Shown in pieces: positions 41,635 through 49,444 of a stretch of DNA of 64,000 bases. Below the pieces are notes generated by a model. The model was given only the letters and a program-made list of their open reading frames with translations, was not told the DNA's origin and did not search any database. Source of the DNA: Bacteroidota bacterium (GTDB lineage Bacteria; Bacteroidota; Bacteroidia; Bacteroidales; P3); NCBI GenBank assembly GCA_023415495.1, contig JAEZKK010000007.1:69216-133215 (forward strand), in the 5' to 3' direction. Made by a program: the position numbers and the translations under genes. Within the stretch, counting starts at the first letter, position 1; every line of letters begins with the position of its first letter.

Positions 41635-43314
41635 ATGATAGAAACAAAGGATAATAATACCGAAAAGCCTTCTTTAAACTTTATTGAAGAGATAATTGAA
41701 AACGATTTGAGAAATGGAGTTCATAAGAGCATAATCACCCGCTTTCCTCCCGAACCTAATGGATATTTACATATTGGTCATGCTAAGAGTATTTGTTTGA
41801 ATTTTGGTTTAGGACTAAAGTATAATGGGAAAACTAATCTTCGATTTGACGATACTAACCCTGTAAAAGAAGAAGTTGAATATGTTGATAGTATTAAGGA
41901 AGATATTAAATGGTTAGGGTTTAATTGGGCTGAGGAAAGATATGCTTCAGATTATTTCGAGCAATTATATGAGTGGGCAGTAGAACTTATCAAAAAAGAC
42001 CTTGCTTATGTAGATGATCAAAACATAGATGAAATAAAGAAGAACAGAGGTACTGTTCAGACCCCAGGAATAAACAGTCCTTATAGAGATAGAAGTGTTG
42101 AAGAAAATCTTGAGCTATTTTCTCAAATGAGAGAAGGTAAATTTGGAAATGGAGAAAAGGTTTTAAGAGCTAAAATAGATATGGCTCACTCTAATATGCA
42201 TATGAGGGATCCAATTCTTTATAGAATACTTCACGCAGAACATCATAGAACTAAGAACGATTGGTGTATATATCCTATGTACGACTATGCACATGGTCAA
42301 AGCGATTCAATAGAAGGTATAACCCATTCAATATGTACTCTTGAGTTTGATATTCACCGTCCTTTATATGATTGGTTTATTGAGAAGTTAGATATCTTCC
42401 CTTCACATCAATACGAATTTGCAAGACTTAATCTTACTTATACCGTTATGAGTAAGAGAAAACTATTGCAATTAGTTCAAGAAGGACATGTAGAAGGTTG
42501 GGACGATCCACGTATGCCTACAATCTCAGGACTTAGAAGAAGAGGATTTACTCCAGAGGCTATACGCAATTTCTGCGATGCTATTGGTGTTGCTAAGCGT
42601 GATAATACAATAGACTATTCTCGTTTGGAATACTATCTTAGAGAAGATTTAAATAAGAAAGCTAATAGGGTAATGACTGTTTTGAATCCAGTTAAACTTA
42701 TAATAGATAATTACTCAGAGAATGAATCCGAATTATTAGAAGCTGTAAATAACCCAGAGGATGAAACATACGGAAAGAGACAAATCTCATTTTCAAATAC
42801 CCTATATATAGAACAAGAAGACTTTGAGGAAAATCCACCTAAGAAGTATTTCCGTTTAGCTCCTGGCATGGAAGTAAGACTTCGCTATGCTTATTTTGTA
42901 ACCTGCACAAGCGTAGAAAAAGATTCTGAGGGTAATATTATAGCAATTCACGCTCAATACGACCCACTCTCTCGTGGAGGAAACTCTCCTGATGGTAGGA
43001 AAGTAAAGGGAACTATTCATTGGGTAGATGCTAAGAACTGCATAGATTGTCAAGTAAGATTATTTGACAGACTATTTATAAGCGAAAACCCAGAGAAAAC
43101 ACAAGAGGGGAAAACCTTCCTTGATAATCTTAATCCAGATTCATTAAGGATAATTGAAAATGCAAAGGCAGAGGCAGAATTAATTAACTCACCTAAGGAT
43201 AGAAAATATCAATTTGAAAGGCTGGGTTATTTTGTACAAGATTATAATTCAAAGCCAGAAAAACTAATATTCAATAGAATATCCACATTAAAAGATTCTT
43301 GGAAAAAGGAATAA
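41635..43314 (+). CDS. glnS: Glutaminyl-tRNA synthetase
   Basis: 559 residues from the ATG at 41635; the upstream TTG at 41611 is less likely. Class I signatures HIGH (YLHIGHAKS) and the VMSKRKL loop are intact. It charges tRNA-Gln directly, so this lineage does not need the GatCAB route for glutamine. The gene may continue into the barrel-like protein that starts 25 bases after its stop. Confidence 0.96.
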   Translation: MIETKDNNTEKPSLNFIEEIIENDLRNGVHKSIITRFPPEPNGYLHIGHAKSICLNFGLGLKYNGKTNLRFDDTNPVKEEVEYVDSIKEDIKWLGFNWAEERYASDYFEQLYEWAVELIKKDLAYVDDQNIDEIKKNRGTVQTPGINSPYRDRSVEENLELFSQMREGKFGNGEKVLRAKIDMAHSNMHMRDPILYRILHAEHHRTKNDWCIYPMYDYAHGQSDSIEGITHSICTLEFDIHRPLYDWFIEKLDIFPSHQYEFARLNLTYTVMSKRKLLQLVQEGHVEGWDDPRMPTISGLRRRGFTPEAIRNFCDAIGVAKRDNTIDYSRLEYYLREDLNKKANRVMTVLNPVKLIIDNYSENESELLEAVNNPEDETYGKRQISFSNTLYIEQEDFEENPPKKYFRLAPGMEVRLRYAYFVTCTSVEKDSEGNIIAIHAQYDPLSRGGNSPDGRKVKGTIHWVDAKNCIDCQVRLFDRLFISENPEKTQEGKTFLDNLNPDSLRIIENAKAEAELINSPKDRKYQFERLGYFVQDYNSKPEKLIFNRISTLKDSWKKE

Positions 43315-43339
43315 AGAAGAATAAACAAAAATAAAGATT

Positions 43340-44014
43340 ATGAAGAAGATTCTATTACTTAATCTAATTATCCTATTTGGTCTTGGGATACAAAATGATG
43401 TATTCTCACAAAGCACAAGACGATTAGGTTCGGGAGAGCCTTATACAATATATTATATTGCAAAAGGACATCTCTTAAACTCCAAAGCAGATTTAGATAA
43501 GAATTATAATAATGGTTTAGGTGCTAATTTTGGTATAGAATATCAGTTTAAGGAACTAAAACTTGGAATTGGTATGGAATTAGGTTATACATACATTAAT
43601 CCAAACTCATATAAACTCCAATATTTACCAAGAAAATATCTATTCCCTGCAAATCAAATACCATTTACTATTTATGCTAACTACTATCTTCATAACGAAC
43701 ATACATATTATAATTTCTTTGATAGAGTAAAGCCTTATATTGGCTTGGGTATTGGAACAATTTGGGGAAGATACGACTATAGTCTAAGCAATGATGATAA
43801 TAAAAGACAGGTGAAAGAAGGATATTATCTAAGAGAATACGAAGGACAAAGTGGGTTTCGCGTAGGTGTTCTTCCAAGAGTTGGTCTTATTATTTCAACT
43901 TCTAAACATGCCTTTGGGTTTGAATACGGCTATCAATATTATCATAAGAATGGAAGATTGGAAACCCAATCCCACCAAACCTTTGGACTTACCTATATTT
44001 ACGTTGTAGATTAA
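43340..44014 (+). CDS. Outer-membrane beta-barrel-like protein
   Basis: 224 residues. Signal peptide (residues 1-23, cleaved near VFSQ), then alternating hydrophobic and polar strands with many aromatic ends (YYLHNEHTYYNFF, FGFEYGYQYYH), and a terminal aromatic-rich strand. The pattern fits a small outer-membrane barrel, a frequent Bacteroidota class without known substrate. It follows glnS by 25 bases and ends before a strong hairpin terminator. No family identified. Confidence 0.7.
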   Translation: MKKILLLNLIILFGLGIQNDVFSQSTRRLGSGEPYTIYYIAKGHLLNSKADLDKNYNNGLGANFGIEYQFKELKLGIGMELGYTYINPNSYKLQYLPRKYLFPANQIPFTIYANYYLHNEHTYYNFFDRVKPYIGLGIGTIWGRYDYSLSNDDNKRQVKEGYYLREYEGQSGFRVGVLPRVGLIISTSKHAFGFEYGYQYYHKNGRLETQSHQTFGLTYIYVVD

Positions 44015-44030
44015 CAGATAAATATAATTT

Positions 44031-44082
44031 AAAAAGTCAAGTTTTTCTAAAGATTTTATTAGAAAATACTTGACTTTTTTAA
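44031..44082 (+). terminator. Intrinsic terminator after the barrel-like gene
   Basis: AAAAAGTCAAG..TTTTCTAA pairs with TTAGAAAA.TACTTGACTTTTTT around a short loop, ending in T-runs. The downstream arm overlaps the -33 region (TTGAC, 44070-44074) of the promoter at 44093. Confidence 0.85.
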
Positions 44083-44092
44083 TTTTTATTCG

Positions 44093-44245
44093 TATCTTTG
44101 CAAATACAAGGAAATGAATCCTTTATTTCCAGTAAAAACCACCAAATTTCAAAAACTACATTATGGTAGCTACCATAACACCCGTGTGGTAGGTACCATA
44201 AGAGGCGTGTGGTAGGTACCATAATGCTCGTGTGGTAGCTACCAT
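44093..44245 (+). repeat. Promoter-led palindromic element, copy B (4 x 23 bp)
   Basis: TATCTTTG at 44093-44100 (with TTG 20 bases upstream at 44070-44072) leads into a leader with a GGAAAT..ATTTCC stem (44110-44130), then four palindromes starting at 44163, 44186, 44209 and 44232, exactly 23 bp apart (ATGGTAGCTACCAT, GTGGTAGGTACCAT twice, GTGGTAGCTACCAT). The leader can encode a peptide starting MNPLFP. Copy A is at 30179-30332. It runs toward the 3' end of the AlgJ-like gene and encodes no ordinary protein. Confidence 0.88.
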
Positions 44246-44255
44246 AATGAAATTG

Positions 44256-44318
44256 GATTCAAAAAAGAATACTTTAGAATCAAAGAAGAAAAGAATAGAA
44301 TCAAAGAAGAATTTCATG
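44256..44318. repeat. 21-bp array, GAATCAAA family (3 units)
   Basis: GGATTCAAA/GAATCAAA begins units at 44256, 44277 and 44298, 21 bp apart. A degenerate fourth (AAACTTGAT) starts at 44319. It directly follows copy B, so the gap between the barrel-like gene and the AlgJ-like gene is almost fully made of terminator, promoter and arrays. Confidence 0.82.
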
Positions 44319-44336
44319 AAACTTGATTATAGAAAA

Positions 44337-45431
44337 TTATAATGAGATTCTGATTAGATTTTGTTCGTTTTGCCAAAGAATAATTAGGTCATAATTATCT
44401 ATTTCCTTGCTTAAACTTTCTTTGTTTAGGGTTTTATCTAATCTCTTAACCTCTTTCCCATCATAAGCCTCATTATTATAATACCAGAACTCGCTTTGGG
44501 AGAAAGCATTTTGACCAAGCCCCATATAAATCATCCCCCAATAAAAACTATCTCCAATTACCAAGGCTCTTGGAGAGTTCTCAGGTTTTTCAGTAAACTC
44601 AATATTATGGTATCTTAGGCTAAAATCAGGCTTTTTTCTAAGAAGATTCATAGCAATCTCAATATCATTATCCGTAAACTGAGCATAATCTAAGGTGTAG
44701 CTATCCTTATACTCCACTTTTGGCATTGGATAAGAGAATTCCTTTTCAAAATAGACTAATAAGGAATCCATAACAATATGTTCAGCATGTCTTGTCCAAT
44801 GAATTCCATTCTTATTCATAAGTGGATAAGGATGATTTGCTTTAATCTTACGGAAGTATTCAGAGAAATCAATTTGAGGGATATTAGTCTTATTAACCTC
44901 CTCTTTAAATGCTAAATAATTGCTAATTTTCTTTTCTTGTTTAAGATATTTCTCTGGTAAATACTCGCTAAAATAGCTTGCCTTGCTTGGAGCCGATACT
45001 ATAAGGAATCTTTTACCCCTTTTCTTAAGCTCAATATTCAAATCATTTAGCTCATTTACATATTTCTTTATCTCTTCCTGTCCAATGAAATCGTTTCCTA
45101 AATAAGAATCTATATAAGCTTTCTCAAATAAATAACCTTCCTTACCCATAACTACTCCTTTAACAGATATCTTTTTATAAAGAGAGTAATTGATTTGGTT
45201 ATACAGCCTTACAAGTACTGGTCTAAGCTTAATTTTCTCCTGCAAATAGTCTTCAGTTTTCTTTTGCAATTCTCCGTTTAGGTATTCTTCCTTATTGAAA
45301 TCTGGTTTTGGCTTTTCCTGGTAATATCCATATAAAGGCATTGGCTTGTTTTTGAATACTGATGATAAGATTCCAAAAGACAAGATGACAAAATAAAGAG
45401 AAAACAGAATAATAAGTACAATCTTTTTCAT
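44337..45431 (-). CDS. AlgJ/AlgX-like SGNH O-acetyltransferase protein (copy 1)
   Basis: 364 residues. One N-terminal membrane anchor (4-24), then a periplasmic SGNH-like domain as in AlgJ/AlgX. The block containing the nucleophile is VIGDSFYW near residue 291, and the histidine block is NGIHWTRHAEH near residue 209. In AlgJ/AlgX the latter reads DxHW, so the Asp position is replaced by Gly here. With the adjacent MBOAT protein it should transfer acetyl groups onto a surface polysaccharide. The gene is 10 bases downstream of MBOAT. Confidence 0.8.
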   Translation of the reverse strand: MKKIVLIILFSLYFVILSFGILSSVFKNKPMPLYGYYQEKPKPDFNKEEYLNGELQKKTEDYLQEKIKLRPVLVRLYNQINYSLYKKISVKGVVMGKEGYLFEKAYIDSYLGNDFIGQEEIKKYVNELNDLNIELKKRGKRFLIVSAPSKASYFSEYLPEKYLKQEKKISNYLAFKEEVNKTNIPQIDFSEYFRKIKANHPYPLMNKNGIHWTRHAEHIVMDSLLVYFEKEFSYPMPKVEYKDSYTLDYAQFTDNDIEIAMNLLRKKPDFSLRYHNIEFTEKPENSPRALVIGDSFYWGMIYMGLGQNAFSQSEFWYYNNEAYDGKEVKRLDKTLNKESLSKEIDNYDLIILWQNEQNLIRISL

Positions 45432-45441
45432 TTACTATTAC

Positions 45442-46860
45442 TTAAAATCTATAATAAATAAAAGGATTAAAATCAGAAGAGACTACAAAACTAATACTTA
45501 GAATTAGGAGAATTATAGTTGAGAAGCTAAGAGCAATATGTTGAATTAGGGTATAATTATCTCTTTCAAAAAAGAAATTAATAATCTTTCTGCCAATCTT
45601 AATACTGGCAAGGAATGAGAATATTATAGCTAAAACTGCAATTAATCCAAACTCAGGTATAAGTTCTAAGTTCGACATATCCTTAAATGAGAAAAGTACT
45701 TGATAGAAATTAATTGCATCTGTCATATTCTCTATTCTAAATATCACCCATCCCATTATAGTTAGGAAGAAAGTAATTAGGATAGAGAAGATATTAGGTA
45801 TCTTGGAGAGGAATTTAAGAAGGAATAATCTATCGAGGATTAAAAACAGACCATGAAAGCCTCCCCATATCACAAAGTTCCAACTTGCCCCATGCCATAA
45901 ACCCGAAAGCAAAAAGACTAAGGCAAGATTAAAATAAAGCCTATTCTTCCCTACCCTATTTCCTCCAAGGGGGATATATAAGTAGTCTTTCATAAATGCT
46001 CCAAGAGTTATATGCCAACGACGCCAAAACTCTGTTATACTTTTTGAAGTATAGGGTGAAGAAAAATTCTCAGGAAATCTAAAACCCATTATCTTGCCAA
46101 GCCCAATAGCCATATCGGAATACCCAGAGAAATCAAAATAAATCTGCATTGTATATGCAAATATCCCTACCCAAGCCATAGGAGTACTAAGTTCAAGTAT
46201 ATTTCCATCTAATATTAAGTCAGCCTGCTCAGCCATTACATTAGCGATTAAAACCTTCTTCCCCAGCCCAATAATAAAACGATATAGCCCTATCAATTTA
46301 TCATCTATCTTTTCTTCTCTGCTAATAATCTGGTCTGCAATAGTATTAAATCTAACAATAGGACCAGCTATCATTTGAGGAAAAGCCATAATATAAAGGA
46401 CATAATTAGATAGTTTATCTAATGGCAAATGCACCTTTCGGTAAACATCCAATGCGTAGGTAATTGTTTGAAATGTATAGAAAGAAATACCTATTGGCAG
46501 AGCAACATCCAACCATGCTATTGGTTTAAAGCCTAAAGATGAGATAAAAACATTTAAATTATCAACAAAGAAATTAGAGTATTTGAAATAAACTAAAAGC
46601 CCAAGATTGATTGAAACAGAAAAGAAGAGTAGTGTTCGCCTTGTTTTCTTAACCTTAGAGTTTGAAAGGAGTTTAACAAGATAGAATGTAATAATTGTTG
46701 CAGATAATAATAGAAAAACAAATTGAGGAGCCCCCCAAGTATAGAAGAGAATACTTGAAATAAGTATAATATAGTTTTTCCAAGACTTTGGGACAATATG
46801 ATAAACCAATAAAAATATTGGTAAGAAATACAGAAGAAATAAACTACTACTAAATACCAT
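45442..46860 (-). CDS. MBOAT family O-acyltransferase (AlgI/DltB-like)
   Basis: 472 residues with 10-12 membrane segments. The MBOAT signature is clear: FWRRWHITLGAFMKDYLYIPLGGNR and the catalytic histidine in GLWHGASWNFVIWG. It carries acetyl groups across the inner membrane for the AlgJ-like partners on both sides. Which polysaccharide is modified is not known. Spacing to both neighbours is 10-16 bases, so the three genes are an operon. Confidence 0.9.
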   Translation of the reverse strand: MVFSSSLFLLYFLPIFLLVYHIVPKSWKNYIILISSILFYTWGAPQFVFLLLSATIITFYLVKLLSNSKVKKTRRTLLFFSVSINLGLLVYFKYSNFFVDNLNVFISSLGFKPIAWLDVALPIGISFYTFQTITYALDVYRKVHLPLDKLSNYVLYIMAFPQMIAGPIVRFNTIADQIISREEKIDDKLIGLYRFIIGLGKKVLIANVMAEQADLILDGNILELSTPMAWVGIFAYTMQIYFDFSGYSDMAIGLGKIMGFRFPENFSSPYTSKSITEFWRRWHITLGAFMKDYLYIPLGGNRVGKNRLYFNLALVFLLSGLWHGASWNFVIWGGFHGLFLILDRLFLLKFLSKIPNIFSILITFFLTIMGWVIFRIENMTDAINFYQVLFSFKDMSNLELIPEFGLIAVLAIIFSFLASIKIGRKIINFFFERDNYTLIQHIALSFSTIILLILSISFVVSSDFNPFIYYRF

Positions 46861-46876
46861 AATACCTTATTATAAA

Positions 46877-48223
46877 TTATTTATTTTTCGATTGTGCTTG
46901 TTGGGTTTCATATACATATCGAGCATTATCTCTAATAAGTATATTAAGGTCTTGTCTCCTTTCCTTAGCTTGCTTTTTAATACTTTCTAACCATTCTGGA
47001 GTCTTTATAATATCTTCCACAATTTCATCTATCTTCTTTTCCCTTTCAGCATATTCAAACTCCTTATCAATCCTCCCAGGAAATATCCCATTATAAATCT
47101 CTGAAATAACCCTTGTTAGATAGTATAGATTAGCATCATTAGCTAATAATAAAATAATATCATTCTTCTTAAACTCATCAAGAAACTTACTCTTATCTAC
47201 ATCCTTAACCTTATTCTTAGCATAAGCCATTGAATGGACCTCGTTGAAATAATACCAAAACTCTCCTCCTCCAAAACCTTGCTTTAATATATCAAGGGTA
47301 AAGAAATCCCAAAAATATGAATCCCCTATGCAAAGGAATTTAGTCTTAGTAGTAACCAAAGAATTATCGAAACTAATCTTAGGATAAGGCATTGGAATAT
47401 CTTTAATATTAAAAAGTAAATTCATTGAGGTTTCAATATCCTCATCCTGACCTTGAAGTTTATTGCTTAATAGAATAGTATCATAAACCAATCTTGGCAT
47501 ATTTCTATTCTTTAGACTTTGGGAGTATTTTAATATTGTATCAGCAGAAAGGCTTACACCATACTGAGACCAATGAATACCTGTATTTGAAAATAGATTA
47601 TATTTAGTCCTTTTTTTATTTGCTTGAAACCATTTAGTCAAATCTAATAAATCAACCCTTTTATCTTTAAGATTATCTGTGAATATCTTGTAATTGCTTT
47701 TATTTACCATATTCTTAAGGTCAAAACCCTTGGGAATATACTCAGGCATATAGCCAGATTTGCTTGGAGCTATAACAAGGATTAAATCTATTCCCATTGC
47801 CTTTAAGCTATCAGTTATTCTTTCTAACTGAATTGCTCTCCAAATCAAAATATCCTTTCTAATAGTATCAAGCCCATAGTATTGCTCAATATTATTAATA
47901 GAATAAAGATATTTATCCTTCCCAACTATTACATCATTTGTAGATGTTTCTTTGTAAAAAGAATAATTAACCTGATTAAAAACACAAACAAAGAAACTTC
48001 TAAACCCAATATTATCATTAAAATAAGTGTCATAGCTCTTTTGATATTCTCCATTTAACCATGTCTTAGAGTCTAATTCAGGCTTATTAGAATTTTGAAA
48101 ATAACCAGATAATTGCTTTTGAGGAAAAACATTTGTTAGGTTTTGAAATTCTGGTAGAACCAAAATTATAAAAAACAGAGCTAATAGAATTAGCTTAGTA
48201 ATTTTATTTCGATTCTTTATCAT
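46877..48223 (-). CDS. AlgJ/AlgX-like SGNH O-acetyltransferase protein (copy 2)
   Basis: 448 residues from the ATG at 48221-48223; a TTG 18 bases earlier would give a longer form overlapping sdaA more. Same layout as copy 1: membrane anchor near residues 9-26, NTGIHWSQYG and CIGDSYFWDFF blocks, plus a longer charged C-terminal tail rich in K, E and R. The Asp of the DxHW motif is again Gly. Its start lies inside the sdaA 3' end (20-base overlap), hinting at coupled translation with sdaA. Confidence 0.78.
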   Translation of the reverse strand: MIKNRNKITKLILLALFFIILVLPEFQNLTNVFPQKQLSGYFQNSNKPELDSKTWLNGEYQKSYDTYFNDNIGFRSFFVCVFNQVNYSFYKETSTNDVIVGKDKYLYSINNIEQYYGLDTIRKDILIWRAIQLERITDSLKAMGIDLILVIAPSKSGYMPEYIPKGFDLKNMVNKSNYKIFTDNLKDKRVDLLDLTKWFQANKKRTKYNLFSNTGIHWSQYGVSLSADTILKYSQSLKNRNMPRLVYDTILLSNKLQGQDEDIETSMNLLFNIKDIPMPYPKISFDNSLVTTKTKFLCIGDSYFWDFFTLDILKQGFGGGEFWYYFNEVHSMAYAKNKVKDVDKSKFLDEFKKNDIILLLANDANLYYLTRVISEIYNGIFPGRIDKEFEYAEREKKIDEIVEDIIKTPEWLESIKKQAKERRQDLNILIRDNARYVYETQQAQSKNK

Positions 48224-49421
48224 TTCTAATCTTGTGAACAATAGCTAAGCCTCCTGTGGCTGTTTCTTTATATAGTGACGGAAGATCTTTTCCTGTTAGG
48301 TTCATTGTTTCAACAACCTTATCGAAGGAAATTATATGTTTACCATCCGACATCATAGCATAAAGGTTTGCATCCAAAGCCCTAAGAGCTGCAAAAGCAT
48401 TTCTTTCAATACAAGGAACTTGTACTAAACCGCAAATAGGGTCACAAGTTAACCCAAGGTGATGCTCCAATGCCATTTCGGCGGCATACTCAATTTGTTG
48501 AGGTGAACCTCCAAAGATTTGATTAGCTGCTGCTGCTGCCATAGAGCAAGCTGTACCTACCTCTCCCTGACAACCTACCTCTGCTCCAGAAATAGAAGCA
48601 TTTTCTTTTACAACATTTCCAAATAGTCCTGCCGTTGCAAGTGCCCAAATAATCTGTTTAGTAGAGAATCTATCCTCATGATTAAGGTGGTATAGAACAG
48701 CAGGCAAGACTCCTGAAGAGCCACAGGTAGGAGCAGTAACTATCTTACCCCCTCCTGCATTATGCTCACTTACTGCAAGAGCATAAGCCTGCACCAAACT
48801 TCTACCTACTAAAGAAGGTTTATAGCTTAATGCTCTAATATGATATTGCATAGCCTTTCTTGGCAAACATAAACCTCCTGGTAATACTCCCTGCTCCGAA
48901 AGCCCATCCTCAACACTCTGTCTCATAACCTCCCAAATATTTCCTAAGTAATCCCATATATCCTTGTCTTCATACTCCTGAACATATTCCCAAAAGGTCA
49001 TACCCCTTTCTTCTATATAGTCTAAGATTTCTGATATATTCTTATGAGGATAAATATGCTCCTGAGAGAAAACAGTGTTTTCATCGGCTAATTTCCCACC
49101 CCCAACACTATATATTATCCATTCGTCTATTTTCTCCTTTTGAGAGTTAAATGCAATAAACTTCATACCATTGGTATGGAAAGGAAGGTTTTCCTCTGGT
49201 TTCCATAAAATCTCGGTTCTTTCACTTCCTAAAACTTCAAGAATTGCCTTATCGGTTAAGTGACCCTTACCAGTTGCGGCCAATGCTCCATAGAGAGTAA
49301 CTTGATAAGTAAATGCATCTCTTGTTCTTGCCAAAAACTCAATAGCAGCAGTTCTTGGACCAATTGTATGTGAACTTGAAGGTCCATTACCAATTTTAAA
49401 TATCTTTTTTATACTCTCCAT
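48204..49421 (-). CDS. sdaA: L-serine ammonia-lyase, single-chain, iron-sulfur type
   Basis: 405 residues. Both the small-domain part (FKIGNGPSSSHTIGPRTAA) and the large-domain cysteine block (APTCGSSGVL, GLTCDPICGLVQVPCIERNA) that binds the [4Fe-4S] cluster are in one chain. It deaminates serine to pyruvate and is oxygen sensitive. Its 3' end overlaps the AlgJ-like gene; valS lies 23 bases upstream. Confidence 0.94.
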   Translation of the reverse strand: MESIKKIFKIGNGPSSSHTIGPRTAAIEFLARTRDAFTYQVTLYGALAATGKGHLTDKAILEVLGSERTEILWKPEENLPFHTNGMKFIAFNSQKEKIDEWIIYSVGGGKLADENTVFSQEHIYPHKNISEILDYIEERGMTFWEYVQEYEDKDIWDYLGNIWEVMRQSVEDGLSEQGVLPGGLCLPRKAMQYHIRALSYKPSLVGRSLVQAYALAVSEHNAGGGKIVTAPTCGSSGVLPAVLYHLNHEDRFSTKQIIWALATAGLFGNVVKENASISGAEVGCQGEVGTACSMAAAAANQIFGGSPQQIEYAAEMALEHHLGLTCDPICGLVQVPCIERNAFAALRALDANLYAMMSDGKHIISFDKVVETMNLTGKDLPSLYKETATGGLAIVHKIRNDKESK

Positions 49422-49444
49422 AATAGTCTTTTTCTATGTTTTTA

